From Arthrobacter sp. Leaf234 (GTDB lineage Bacteria > Actinomycetota > Actinomycetes > Actinomycetales > Micrococcaceae), in NCBI RefSeq assembly GCF_001422665.1, contig NZ_LMLU01000006.1, forward strand, positions 187,725 to 251,724: 64,000 nt of DNA, read 5' to 3'. The notes beneath the pieces are model-generated. The model ran no database searches, was not told where the DNA came from, and saw only the letters and a list, made by a program, of their open reading frames with translations. Both the position numbers and the translations under genes were made by a program. This document shows positions 1 through 12,623 of the stretch, in pieces (positions within the stretch are counted from its first letter, which is position 1; each line of letters opens with the position of its first letter).

Positions 1-1
1 C

Positions 2-292
2 GCGCGCATGACGGACCTGCAGTGCGCTGCCGTCGTCGTCCTGCTCGGGATCGGCGCCCCGCTACCGGCCTGGCTCGGCCGACTCAAGATCGCCGAGACC
101 GTCGACGCCCCGGCGCAGGCGGATGTCTGTGCCCTCGTCGACGACGCCGCCGATCGGTTCCGGGGCGAGACCCTCGTCCTTGCGGCCCCGGCGCCCGCCC
201 TGGTGGCGGCTCTCCGCGCCCACGGCATCAGCGGCGCACCGCCGGTCATCGTCGGGGTCGACTCCGAGGGGTGGACGGTGCGCTCGCCGTGA
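2..292 (+). CDS. Hypothetical protein, 3' end only
   Basis: An open frame enters from the left edge and ends at a TGA at 290-292. An ATG lies at 8, but the frame is also open from base 2, so this may be the C-terminal part of a longer gene. The peptide is Ala/Val/Leu-rich with no motif I recognise. It runs convergently towards priA with about 85 bases between the two stop codons. I cannot assign a function. Confidence 0.4.
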   Translation, partial: ARMTDLQCAAVVVLLGIGAPLPAWLGRLKIAETVDAPAQADVCALVDDAADRFRGETLVLAAPAPALVAALRAHGISGAPPVIVGVDSEGWTVRSP

Positions 293-378
293 CGGGCGGT
301 GTCCCCGATCGGACCTGACACCTCGGGCGCACCCGGAGCCGGTCTCGGAGGCCGATGACCGCGCGCGGCAGGACGCGC

Positions 379-2586
379 TCAGAGCACGTCCAGCGCGTCG
401 AGCCGGACGTGCACGGGATCACCCGTCCGCTTGGCGGAGAGCGCCGCGCGGCGGGCACGCAGCTGCCGGGTGATCCCGGCCGCAGCCCGGTAGGGGAAGA
501 ACAGCAGCACACGGTGGCTCCCCTGCCCGGCCAGCACCTCCGTCGAGGGCGCACCCTTGCCCGCACCGCGCAGCGCTCCGGCGGCACGCGCGGCGAGGAC
601 GGCCTCTCGGCGGATGTCGGGCGGGATGGGGGCCGGCCCCACCACGCGGGCGGCTCCCTCGAGCTCCAGATCCTCGAGGAAGTGGGTGAGGGCCTCGCGG
701 GTGCCGGTCAGCACGGCGTAGCGCACCGCGGGCGGGAGGCCCAGCTCGCGGCGCTCGGCCAGTTCGCGTGACGCGGCGCCCGCGGGATCCCAGCGGACCA
801 GGTGACCCACGGCGACGTCGTCGTCGCCCGTGATCACCACGGTGCCTCCGGCCGACGACGGCCGCGCGAGCGCCGCCGCGGAGAACCAGCGTCTCAGCGC
901 GTCCTCGCCCGCACGCAGCGACTCCCTGCTGAGCAGGGCGTTGCCGTCGAGCAGGATGACCGCCGCGTACCCGCCCGCGGCCACCGGCTCGGCACCCGGT
1001 GTCGCGACGACGACGGCGGGAGAATCCCGGACGGTGTCGATGATGTGATCGCCCGCCGAGGAGATCACCGGGACGCCGGGGAAGGCCCGGCCCAGTTCCT
1101 CGGCGGTCCTCGTGGCGCCCGTCACGGTCGCCCGGACGCGCGTGCCGCCGCACTCGGCGCAGACCCAGTGGTTGTCGGGCCGGCCGCACCAGCGGCAGGA
1201 CAGCGGGGCGTTGCGGCTGCCCTGCGCGAGCGGCCCGGAGCAGGAGGAACACCGAGCGGGGTGCCGGCAGCGATCACACGCCAGCGCCGGCGAGAACCCC
1301 GTCCGGGCCACCTGCAGGAGCACCGGCCCGCGGGTGAGTCCGGCCTGCGCAGCGGCCCACGCAGCATGCGGGATGCGGGCCTGCGCCGCATGCGGGTCCC
1401 GCTCCATCTGGAAGGCATCCGCGGCGTGCACCACGCGCGGGGTCGCCCGCCGTACCTCCGTCCGGTCCGCCTGGATGGCACGCGCCCAGCCTGTGTCGAC
1501 GAGGCGCTGCGCCTCGGTGGAGCGGGCGAAGGACGACAGCAGCATGCCCGCACCCTCCTGCTCCGCACGGAGCAGGAGGACGTCCCGGACGTGCTGGTAG
1601 GGCGCGCGTTGCTCGACGTGCTGGTCGTCGCCGTCGTCCCACAGGCAGACGAGGCCGAGGTCCGCCACGGGGGCGTAGGCCGCCGAGCGTGTCCCGACGG
1701 CGACACGGGCGGACCCGTGGAGCAGACGCAGGAAGTTCCGGTAGCGCGGCGTCGCTCCGTCCTCACCCGTGAGCCGTGCGACGGTCCCGGCCCCGAGCCT
1801 CGCCGCGAGCGAGGCCTCGACACGGGCGAGGTCCCGCTGGTCGGGCACGACGACGAGGGCTCCCCGCCCCGAGGCGACCGTCGCCGCGACCGCATCGGTC
1901 AGTTCCTCCGTCCAGGCTCGCGGCCCGAACCCGCCGAGGCTGCTGAGGACGGCACGGGGCGCCTCGCCGGCCTCGAGGTGCTGGAGGAAGGCCACGCCGT
2001 TGGCGTACCGCCCGAAGGCGCCGGAGCTGCTGACGCTGCCCGGGCTGTCCGATGCGGGGGCGACGCCGGAGGACGACGCCGGTGCGTGCCCCGTCCCCGA
2101 TCCTGCGGCCGGCAGGAACTCCGCCTCGACGCGCGCCATGCGCGGCGGGATCGCGGACCGCAGGACGTCGTTCACCGTGCCCACGGAGCGTGCGGCGACC
2201 GACGTTGCGAGAGCCAGGACGTCGGGGGTCAGGACCTGCAGCGGGGAGACGACCTTCCCGAGCGGCAGCAGGGTCGCGGTCGTGCTGGACCGAGCGACGC
2301 GTTCGGCAAGGAAACCGGCGTGCTCGCGCCCGGCGAAGCGCACCTTCACCCTGACGCCCGGCTGGGCGTCGACGTCCATCGCCGCCGGCACCGCGTAGTC
2401 GAAGTACCGGTCGAGGTGGGGCAGCTGCGCGTCGAGCACCACGCGCGCGATCGGCAGGGTGGCGGCCCGTTCGGGATCCGCCGTCGGCAGGTTCGCGGCC
2501 CCGAAGCCGTGCAGGAGGGAGAGTTGTCCCCCGCTCTCACCGTCGCGCCGGGACGGCCCGGCGGTGCGGCTCTCGTTGTCGGTCAT
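379..2586 (-). CDS. priA: Probable replication restart protein PriA, actinobacterial ATPase-less form
   Basis: The 735-residue protein has the PriA N-terminal DNA-binding domain (about 45-150), a degenerate helicase core and a Cys-rich zinc-binding insert at about 435-485 with CDRC, CSSC, CRWC and CAEC pairs. PriA normally restarts collapsed replication forks. Here the Walker A loop is absent, and the position of the DEAH box reads WDDGDD. This is known for actinobacterial PriA-like proteins, so helicase activity is doubtful. It is the last gene of the minus-strand block, 43 bases downstream of metK. The ATG at 2586 is the natural start. Identification rests on the zinc region and on synteny with metK and coaBC. 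Confidence 0.88.
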   Translation of the reverse strand: MTDNESRTAGPSRRDGESGGQLSLLHGFGAANLPTADPERAATLPIARVVLDAQLPHLDRYFDYAVPAAMDVDAQPGVRVKVRFAGREHAGFLAERVARSSTTATLLPLGKVVSPLQVLTPDVLALATSVAARSVGTVNDVLRSAIPPRMARVEAEFLPAAGSGTGHAPASSSGVAPASDSPGSVSSSGAFGRYANGVAFLQHLEAGEAPRAVLSSLGGFGPRAWTEELTDAVAATVASGRGALVVVPDQRDLARVEASLAARLGAGTVARLTGEDGATPRYRNFLRLLHGSARVAVGTRSAAYAPVADLGLVCLWDDGDDQHVEQRAPYQHVRDVLLLRAEQEGAGMLLSSFARSTEAQRLVDTGWARAIQADRTEVRRATPRVVHAADAFQMERDPHAAQARIPHAAWAAAQAGLTRGPVLLQVARTGFSPALACDRCRHPARCSSCSGPLAQGSRNAPLSCRWCGRPDNHWVCAECGGTRVRATVTGATRTAEELGRAFPGVPVISSAGDHIIDTVRDSPAVVVATPGAEPVAAGGYAAVILLDGNALLSRESLRAGEDALRRWFSAAALARPSSAGGTVVITGDDDVAVGHLVRWDPAGAASRELAERRELGLPPAVRYAVLTGTREALTHFLEDLELEGAARVVGPAPIPPDIRREAVLAARAAGALRGAGKGAPSTEVLAGQGSHRVLLFFPYRAAAGITRQLRARRAALSAKRTGDPVHVRLDALDVL

Positions 2587-2629
2587 GGTGTCGGCCGTCC
2601 GCCTCGGCGGCCCGTCCCGTCCCTCCGCG

Positions 2630-3841
2630 TCAGGCGTTGAAGTAGCTCCGCAACTTCTCCACGCGATCGGTGCGCTCCCAGGTGAAGTCCTCGTCCTCGC
2701 GTCCGAAGTGCCCGTGGGCCGCGGTGCGCTGGTAGATGGGACGCTTCAGGTCGAGCGCGCTGATGATGCCGAGGGGCCGGAGGTCGAAGATCTCCCGGAT
2801 GGCGTCACCGATGGCCTGGGGATCGACGGTCTCGGTGCCGAAGGTCTCGACGTAGATGCCGACGGGCTGGGCCATGCCGATCGCGTAGGCGATCTGGATC
2901 TCCGCGCGGCGCGCGAGCCCGGCGGCGACGACGTTCTTCGCGACCCAGCGCATGGCGTAGGCGGCCGAACGGTCCACCTTCGAGGGATCCTTGCCGCTGA
3001 AGGCGCCACCACCGTGGCGGGCCATCCCGCCGTAGGTGTCGACGATGATCTTCCGGCCCGTCAGGCCTGCGTCCCCCACGGGACCGCCGATGACGAAGGC
3101 CCCGCCGGGATTCAGGATGTGCCGGACCGAGGAGGTGTCGAGCTCCGATTCGGCGAGCACGGGCCCGATCACGTGTTCGGCGAGATCGGCGCGCAGCTCG
3201 TCGAGGGAGACCTCGGCCGAGTGCTGCGAGGAGATGACGACGGAGTCGATGGAGACGGGGCGATCGCCGTCGTACCCGATGGTGACCTGCGTCTTGCCGT
3301 CCGGACGGAGGTACGGGAGCGTCCCGTCCTTGCGCACGTGCGTGAGGCGTTCGGAGAGTCGGTGCGAGAGCCAGATGGGCGTCGGCATCAGGACGGCCGT
3401 CTCGTCGCTGGCATAGCCGAACATGATCCCCTGGTCGCCGGCTCCCTGCGCGTCGTAGGGGTCGACCCCGGTGCCCTCGCGGGTCTCGAGGGAGGTGAAG
3501 ACGCCGGACGCGATCTCCGCACTCTGCTGGCCGATGGACACGGAGACACCGCAGCGTGCGCCGTCGAACCCGTTGGCGGAGGAGTCGTAGCCGATTCCCA
3601 GGATGGTCTTCCGGACGATCTCGGGGATCTCCACGTACGCCTCGGTGGTGACCTCGCCCGCGACGTGCACGAGGCCGGTCGTGACGAGCGTCTCGACGGC
3701 CACCCGGGAATCGGGATCCTGCGTCAGCAGGCCGTCGAGGATGGCGTCACTGATCTGGTCGCAGATCTTGTCCGGATGGCCCTCGGTGACCGATTCCGAG
3801 GTGAACAGGCGCAGGGGGGAATCGGTGCTGGGTGAATTCAC
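2630..3841 (-). CDS. metK: S-adenosylmethionine synthase
   Basis: MetK makes S-adenosylmethionine from methionine and ATP, releasing phosphate and diphosphate, in the cytoplasm. The 403-residue length is normal. Family signatures are visible: [10 protein letters not shown] at about 20-29, [12 protein letters not shown] at about 133-144, and the Gly-rich loop [16 protein letters not shown] at about 280. The start is a GTG at 3841, giving [13 protein letters not shown], which puts the first motif at its usual distance. It lies between coaBC (110-base gap) and priA on the same strand. I see no SAM riboswitch in the gap upstream. Confidence 0.97.
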   Translation of the reverse strand: MNSPSTDSPLRLFTSESVTEGHPDKICDQISDAILDGLLTQDPDSRVAVETLVTTGLVHVAGEVTTEAYVEIPEIVRKTILGIGYDSSANGFDGARCGVSVSIGQQSAEIASGVFTSLETREGTGVDPYDAQGAGDQGIMFGYASDETAVLMPTPIWLSHRLSERLTHVRKDGTLPYLRPDGKTQVTIGYDGDRPVSIDSVVISSQHSAEVSLDELRADLAEHVIGPVLAESELDTSSVRHILNPGGAFVIGGPVGDAGLTGRKIIVDTYGGMARHGGGAFSGKDPSKVDRSAAYAMRWVAKNVVAAGLARRAEIQIAYAIGMAQPVGIYVETFGTETVDPQAIGDAIREIFDLRPLGIISALDLKRPIYQRTAAHGHFGREDEDFTWERTDRVEKLRSYFNA

Positions 3842-3951
3842 GTGCTCACTCTACTTGGTCGGAGGGACGATCCTGCCCGGGCGGCGAGCCACGTGACGGG
3901 AGCACGAGGAGGCAGTTCCCGGCGTACGGGCGGACGGGACGGACGACGGCG

Positions 3952-5163
3952 TCAGCGGACGAGCAGGCGGGCGGCGTGGTCGATCACGGCGTCCGCGACC
4001 GTCCGCTTGGACCCGCGTACCGGACCCGATTCGGTGCCGTCCGCGTCCAGGATGGTGACCTCGTTGGCGTCCTGGCCGAAGACGAGGCCGGAGCCGACGA
4101 CATTGAGGACGAGGAAGTCGCAGCCCTTCCGGGCGAGCTTCGCCCGGGCGTGGGTGATCGGGTCCGCTGCTGCGTCCCCGGTCTCCGCCGCGAATCCGGC
4201 GATGACGAGGGGCTCCGCCAGCGACGAGCGGGCGATCACCGCCTCACGGAGGACATCGGGGTTCCGGACGAGCGTGATGACGGGATCGGCGCCGTCGTCG
4301 GTCTTCTTGATCTTCGTGGCCATGACCTCTGCCGGTCGGAAATCGGCCACCGCGGCGGCCATCACCAGGACGTCGGTGGTCGGCAGGAGGCCGAGGACGG
4401 CGTCGCGGAGCTCCAGCGCGGACTCGACCCGGACGACGTCGCAGCCCGACGGCGGAGCCACCTCGGCATGGGCGAGGACCATGGTCACGTGGGCCCCCTG
4501 CGCCAGCGCCGCCTCGGCGAGGGCCATCCCCTGCTTGCCCGAGGACCTGTTGCCGAGGAACCGCACGGGGTCCAGCGCCTCGCGCGTGCCGCCGGCCGTG
4601 ATGGTCACCCGTTTGCCCGCGAGGGCTCCGGATCCCGCGGCACCCGTGGCCGCGATGGCCGCCGCGAAGATGTCGGCGGGCTCGGGGAGCCGGCCCGGTC
4701 CCGAGTCGGAGCCGGTCAGCCTCCCGGACGCCGGCTCGATGACCGTCACGCCGCGTGAGCGGAGGGTCTCGACGTTGGCGCGGGTCGCGGCGTGCTGCCA
4801 CATCTCGGTGTGCATCGCCGGGGCCATCACGACCGGGCCGTGCGCCATCAGGAGGGTCCCGGTCAGGAGATCGTTCGCGAGCCCCGCGGCGGCACGCGCC
4901 AGGACGTCCGCGGTGGCGGGCGCGACGACGATCAGGTCCGCCTCGTGGCCCAGGCGCACGTGGTTCACCTTGTCGACGTCGTCCCAGACGCTGTTGCTGA
5001 CGGGGTGGCCGGACAGCGCCTCCCAGGTGGCCGTCCCCACGAAGCGGGTCGCAGCATCCGTGGGGATGACCGTGACGTCGTGGCCGGACTCCGTGAAAAG
5101 ACGGAGGAGGGATGCAGCCTTGTAGGCTGCGATCCCTCCTCCGACACCCAGTACTATGCGCAC
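3952..5163 (-). CDS. coaBC: Bifunctional phosphopantothenoylcysteine decarboxylase / phosphopantothenate-cysteine ligase
   Basis: The protein carries out two consecutive steps of coenzyme A synthesis: ligation of cysteine to 4'-phosphopantothenate and decarboxylation of the product. Residues 1 to about 180 form the FMN-dependent CoaC flavoprotein, with GGGIAAYKAASLLR at the N-terminus, the catalytic-type His in RLGHEAD (about 73) and PAMHTEMW (about 115-122). The rest is the CoaB ligase, with KKTDD near residue 290. The GTG start at 5163 lies 10 bases after the rpoZ stop. At 403 residues it is a full-length fusion. Confidence 0.96.
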   Translation of the reverse strand: MRIVLGVGGGIAAYKAASLLRLFTESGHDVTVIPTDAATRFVGTATWEALSGHPVSNSVWDDVDKVNHVRLGHEADLIVVAPATADVLARAAAGLANDLLTGTLLMAHGPVVMAPAMHTEMWQHAATRANVETLRSRGVTVIEPASGRLTGSDSGPGRLPEPADIFAAAIAATGAAGSGALAGKRVTITAGGTREALDPVRFLGNRSSGKQGMALAEAALAQGAHVTMVLAHAEVAPPSGCDVVRVESALELRDAVLGLLPTTDVLVMAAAVADFRPAEVMATKIKKTDDGADPVITLVRNPDVLREAVIARSSLAEPLVIAGFAAETGDAAADPITHARAKLARKGCDFLVLNVVGSGLVFGQDANEVTILDADGTESGPVRGSKRTVADAVIDHAARLLVR

Positions 5164-5173
5164 CGCTCGGCGG

Positions 5174-5434
5174 TTACTCGGACTGTTCCATGGGCGAGGA
5201 CACGAGCATGCCCTCGTTGATCTCGCGCAGCGCGATGGACAGCGGCTTCTCGTTCAGCTTGGTGTCGACGAGGGGGCCGACGTACTCGAACAGGCCCTCG
5301 TGGAGCTGCGAGTAGTACGCGTTGATCTGGCGGGCGCGCTTGGCACCGTAGATCACGAGGGCGTACTTCGAGTCCGAGGCCTCCAGCAGAGAATCGATCG
5401 GCGGGTTGATGATGCCTTCGGGCTGAGTTGACAC
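5174..5434 (-). CDS. rpoZ: RNA polymerase omega subunit
   Basis: This 86-residue omega subunit helps assemble RNA polymerase by holding the beta-prime subunit. The hallmark segment [18 protein letters not shown] is at residues 12-29, followed by [12 protein letters not shown]. The GTG start at 5434 is set by a GGAG about 9 bases upstream. It lies between gmk (43-base gap) and coaBC (10-base gap), the conserved actinobacterial order. Confidence 0.97.
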   Translation of the reverse strand: MSTQPEGIINPPIDSLLEASDSKYALVIYGAKRARQINAYYSQLHEGLFEYVGPLVDTKLNEKPLSIALREINEGMLVSSPMEQSE

Positions 5435-5477
5435 AGAATCTCCAAATATTAGGCGGGACGGCGGGTGCAGGGCGTTG

Positions 5478-6047
5478 TCAGCGCTGCAGCGGAAGCAGTC
5501 CCATCAGTGATACGAGCTCGTCTGCCGCATGCTCCACGGTGTCGTTGACGACGGTGTGGTTGAATTCCGGCTCGGCAGCAAGTTCCAGTTTAGCCGTTTC
5601 CAGCCGCTGCTGCTGTTCCTCGGGTGTTTCCGTGCCGCGGCCGACCAGTCGGCGCACCATCTCCTCCCAGCTGGGCGGGGCGAGGAACACGAAAGTGGCG
5701 TCCGGCATGCTCTCCTTGACCTGCCGCGCACCCTGCAGGTCGATCTCCAGGAGCACCCGTCGCCCCTCGTCCATGGCGGCCTGCACGGTCCTCCTGAGGG
5801 TCCCGTAGCGGTTGCGGCCGTGGACCACGGCCCACTCCAGGAGCTGGCCCTCGTCGACGAGCTGGTCGAACTCCTCGGACGAGAGGAAGAAGTAGTGCAC
5901 ACCGTCCACCTCGCCGGGGCGGGGCGGGCGCGTGGTGGCCGAGACGGACAGCCACACCTCGGGATAGTTGTCACGGATGTACGTGGAGACCGTTCCCTTG
6001 CCGACCGCCGTCGGACCGGCGAGGACTGTCAACCGGGGTTGTGACAC
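5478..6047 (-). CDS. gmk: Guanylate kinase
   Basis: Gmk phosphorylates GMP to GDP with ATP and is essential for guanine nucleotide supply. The 189-residue protein has the P-loop GPTAVGKGT at 11-19, the GMP-binding segment with [16 protein letters not shown] at about 35-50, and the downstream [14 protein letters not shown]. The GTG start at 6047 is 9 bases after the mihF stop. Position next to mihF and rpoZ is the usual actinobacterial arrangement. Confidence 0.97.
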   Translation of the reverse strand: MSQPRLTVLAGPTAVGKGTVSTYIRDNYPEVWLSVSATTRPPRPGEVDGVHYFFLSSEEFDQLVDEGQLLEWAVVHGRNRYGTLRRTVQAAMDEGRRVLLEIDLQGARQVKESMPDATFVFLAPPSWEEMVRRLVGRGTETPEEQQQRLETAKLELAAEPEFNHTVVNDTVEHAADELVSLMGLLPLQR

Positions 6048-6056
6048 TGGGGTTCC

Positions 6057-6395
6057 TTACTTACCGGCCGGGCCGGTGTGATGTTGTTCGAGGTGAGAGA
6101 CCAGGGCCTTGCGCTGGTGGATGCCGAGGCCGCGGACGCGCCGCGTGCCCGCGATGCCGACCTCCGCCATGATCGCGACCGCCCGGACGTCTCCGACGCC
6201 GGGCAGTGCCTTGAGGAGGTCGAGGACCTTCAGGCGGCCCACGGCGTCGTCGCCGTCGCGGTTCTCGATCACGTCCGCAACAGAGAGCTTACCGGTCTTC
6301 AGCCGGGACTTGATGTCCGCCCGCACCGCCCGCGCAGCCGTCGCCTTCTCACGCGCCCGGGTTCGTTCGTCATCCGTCAATGGCTTCAGGCTCAC
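6057..6395 (-). CDS. mihF: Actinobacterial integration host factor
   Basis: This small nucleoid protein (112 residues) is unrelated to proteobacterial IHF and contains a helix-two-turn-helix DNA-binding fold. Recognisable parts are LKTGKLSVADVIENRDGDD in the middle and the H2TH segment LLKALPGVGDVRAVAIM followed by RRVRGLG. The family bends and compacts DNA and supports L5-type phage integration in mycobacteria. The start is a GTG at 6395. It sits directly before gmk, with a 130-base gap from pyrF that could hold its own promoter. Confidence 0.94.
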   Translation of the reverse strand: MSLKPLTDDERTRAREKATAARAVRADIKSRLKTGKLSVADVIENRDGDDAVGRLKVLDLLKALPGVGDVRAVAIMAEVGIAGTRRVRGLGIHQRKALVSHLEQHHTGPAGK

Positions 6396-6525
6396 TCATG
6401 CTCCCTGCGCTGGACGGCACCACGGAGGGCGGCGGCTGCTCGTCGATTGGATCGGTCACGTTCCGGGGTCGGACTGGAACCGAACCTACCGGGCGCACAC
6501 CCCTGAAATCAATGCTGCCCCTGCT

Positions 6526-7396
6526 TCACGCGAGCTCGTCGCGTGTCCGTTCGGCGGCTGCCCGCAACCGCGCCCCGTCCGGCCCCGCAGCGAGGATGGC
6601 ACGGCTCGACGTCGGGAGCACGAGCGGCAGCGCGCCGCCGAACGCGGCGCGGAGCTCGCGCGTCCCCGCCCCCTGCGCGCCCACTCCCGGGGCGAGGATC
6701 GGGCCGTTCAACCGCGCCAGGTCGAGGCCGAGCCGCTCGGCGGCGTCACCGATCGTCGCTCCGACGACGAGCCCGACATGGCCCGGTCGGCCCGCGCCGT
6801 CCTGGTCCGCGTTCTCGCCGGCTGCGGCGAGCGCTATCGAGCGGGCGACGGAGGCGTCCCCGCCGACGTGCTGCACCGAGCGGCCCTCGGGATTGGAGGT
6901 GAGGGCGAGGACGAAGACCCCCCGCCCCGTGGACCGAGCGAGGTCGAGCGCCGGCCGCAGCGATTCGAAGCCGAGGTACGGATTGAGGGTCACGGCGTCC
7001 GCCGCCAGCGGGCTGCCCTCCCCCAGCCACGCCTCGGCGTACGCCTGCATGGTGGAGCCGATGTCGCCGCGCTTGGCGTCCGCGATGGTCAGGGCACCGG
7101 CGTCGGCCGCACGGGCCAGCAGCGTCTCGAGGACGGCGAGCCCGCGTGAGCCGTGCCGCTCGTACAGGGCGACCTGCGGCTTGAGGGCCACCGACACCGG
7201 CCCCACGGCGTCGAGCACCGCGAGGGAGAACCGCTCCAGGCCCTCGGGTGAGTCCGGGAGGCCCCACGCAGCGAGGAGCGCCGGATGGGGATCGATGCCG
7301 ACGCACAGGCTGCCCTTGCCGCTCCGGGCCGCCGCGAGGCGCTCCCCGAAGGAAGCGCGGGAGGTGCTGGATGCCCGGGGTGCGGCGGCAGGGACC

Positions 7397-7407
<11 letters not shown>
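6526..7407 (-). CDS. pyrF: Orotidine 5'-phosphate decarboxylase, type 2
   Basis: PyrF decarboxylates OMP to UMP, the last step of de novo pyrimidine synthesis. The 293-residue length and [15 protein letters not shown] around the catalytic Lys at about 112 mark the type 2 form found in actinobacteria. [10 protein letters not shown] near residue 37 is the start of the barrel. The ATG at 7407 overlaps the carB stop by 11 bases. The frame is open further upstream inside carB, but that stretch is not PyrF-like. Confidence 0.95.
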
Positions 7408-10701
<3,294 letters not shown>

Positions 10702-10702
<1 letters not shown>

Positions 10703-12051
10703 CAGTTCTCTTCCTGCGTGGTGCTGGTCTGTTCTGCGTGGCTGTGCCGGGACTGGTTACCCGTCACCTTCGAACCGTGGGTGCCGAGTTCGGCGGCGGC
10801 TGCCTCAGCCAGTGCCCCGGCTTCGGAGCCGGCATCGAGTGCCGAGGCCCGGACGGCGTTCCCCGAGCCGGGCGCGGCCTTCTCGGCCTGCATGAGGTCG
10901 ATGAACCGGTCGAAGAGGTAGGCGGAGTCATGGGGACCCGCTGCCGCCTCCGGGTGGTACTGCACCGAGAAAGCGGGCAGGTCCAGGCACGCGAGGCCCT
11001 CGACGACGTCGTCGTTCAGGCTGACGTGGCTGACCTCGACGCGGCCATAGCGTCCGGCGGGAGCCTCGACGGGGCCGTCGAGGGGCGCGTCGACGGCGAA
11101 CCCGTGGTTCTGCGACGTGATCTCGACCTTTCCGGTGCGGCGGTCGAGGACCGGCTGGTTGATGCCGCGGTGGCCGTAGCGGAGCTTGTAGGTCCCGAAA
11201 CCGAGGGCGCGCCCGAGGATCTGGTTGCCGAAGCAGATGCCGAAGAACGGCATGCGGGCGTCGAGCACACGGCGGAGCAGCTCCACCTGCGCGTCCGCGG
11301 TGGCGGGGTCGCCGGGTCCGTTGGACATGAACACGCCATCGGGCTGCGCAGCGACGACGTCCTCGAAGGTGGCGGCAGCGGGCAGGACGACGGTCCGCAC
11401 ACCGCGCTGGGCGAAGTGCTTCGGTGTCATGGCCTTGATGCCGAGGTCGAGCGCCGCGATGGTCGCGAGGGTCTCCCCGGTCCACCCGTGCTCGGCGGGC
11501 TCCACGACGTACGCCTCGTCGATGCTGACCTCCTCGGCGAGCCGGGCGCCCGTCATGGACGGCTGCGCGAGGACCTTCGCGACGAGTTGCGCCTCCGTCA
11601 GGCCGGCCTCGGAGCCGGAGAAGATCCCGGCGCGCATGGCGCCGCGCTCGCGCAGGTGGCGTGTGACGGCGCGCGTGTCCACGCCCTCGATCCCGACGAC
11701 GCCCTGCTCGCGCAGCTGGTCGTCGAGGCTCTGCTCGGAGCGCCAGTTCGACGGGCGGCGGGCGGCGTCACGGATGATGTATCCGGCCACCCAGATGCGC
11801 CGGGACTCGGCGTCGTCCGCGTTCACGCCGGTGTTGCCGATGTGCGGTGCGGTCTGGACGACGAGCTGGCGTGCGTAGGACGGATCGGTGATGGTCTCCT
11901 GGTAGCCGGTCATGCCGGTGGCGAAGACCGCCTCGCCGAGCGCGGTGCCTCGGGCGCCGTAGGCGCGGCCGCGGAAGGTCCGGCCGTCCTCGAGGACGAG
12001 CACCGCGGGTGCTTTCGCCTGGATCGGTGCCGTCGATGGAGCGTGGCTCAC
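10702..12051 (-). CDS. carA: Carbamoyl-phosphate synthase small subunit (glutaminase)
   Basis: CarA hydrolyses glutamine and channels ammonia to CarB. The N-terminal CPSase domain (about 15-150) is followed by a class I glutamine amidotransferase domain with the nucleophilic Cys in [12 protein letters not shown] and the His-Glu pair in [10 protein letters not shown]. After the usual end near MQAEKAA there is a tail of about 60 residues rich in Ala, Ser, Thr and Gln, with no similarity I recognise. Start and stop overlap the neighbouring genes by 4 and 1 bases. Confidence 0.97.
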
Positions 12052-12623
12052 AGCTGTTCCCTGCCTTCGGGGGTCGGTGGAGTTCGGTGGGTCGTGCGGC
12101 TGGTCCCGTCCGGGGGCCCAGCGGGGATGAGGGCGGCGACGGCCGCGACGAGCTGGGCCTTGTGGGCCGCGTGCCGCGTGCGGAAGCCGGTGTCCACGCG
12201 GCGCTGCTCGCCGTCCGGGCCGGTGCCGAGCCGCCAGGTGACGACGACGAGGCCCTCCTTCTCGACGAACTTGCCCGTCATCCCGCCGGCGAGCTGCACG
12301 GAGACGAGGTCCTCGCGCGGTACGAAGACGGCGCGGGCCCCGGTACGGGTGAACAGGACGCCGTGGGGGTGGACGGTGGCGACGGCGTTGCCGCGGAGGC
12401 CGAGGCCGTGGACGGCGATGCGGTCCAGCCAGTCCCCGGCTGTCGTCGTGGCGACGTACTGGCCGTCGGCCTCGTACAGGACGCGTCCGGGGTCGGTGGG
12501 CATCTCGGGTGGTGGGGGGACGTCCGACTGGCGTCGGAGCCGGTTCCGCCAGCCGAGGGCCATGAGTGCCACGATGACGACGATGATCGCGACGGTCATC
12601 AGGATCCAGCCTAGATATTCCAT
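12048..12623 (-). CDS. Single-pass membrane protein inside the pyr operon (Rv1382-like)
   Basis: The protein has 191 residues. One transmembrane helix occupies about residues 4-24 ([20 protein letters not shown]), a basic stop-transfer segment follows, and then comes a cytoplasmic domain that looks like a PH-type beta barrel. The ATG at 12623 overlaps the pyrC stop by 13 bases, and its TGA overlaps the carA ATG by 4 bases. It is therefore coupled to both. In Mycobacterium tuberculosis the unassigned Rv1382 sits in the same place. No enzymatic motif is visible. The conserved position suggests a link to pyrimidine metabolism, but this is untested here. Confidence 0.82.
   Translation of the reverse strand: MEYLGWILMTVAIIVVIVALMALGWRNRLRRQSDVPPPPEMPTDPGRVLYEADGQYVATTTAGDWLDRIAVHGLGLRGNAVATVHPHGVLFTRTGARAVFVPREDLVSVQLAGGMTGKFVEKEGLVVVTWRLGTGPDGEQRRVDTGFRTRHAAHKAQLVAAVAALIPAGPPDGTSRTTHRTPPTPEGREQL

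Noticed and set aside
802-2640. Long open frame on the plus strand across priA
   Set aside because: It mirrors the priA reading frame; GC-rich codon bias opens the opposite strand, and the product is Arg/Gly/Pro-rich with no domain.
3842-3951. SAM riboswitch before metK
   Set aside because: The 110 bases show no helix set of any SAM riboswitch class and no terminator; metK is probably read through from coaBC.
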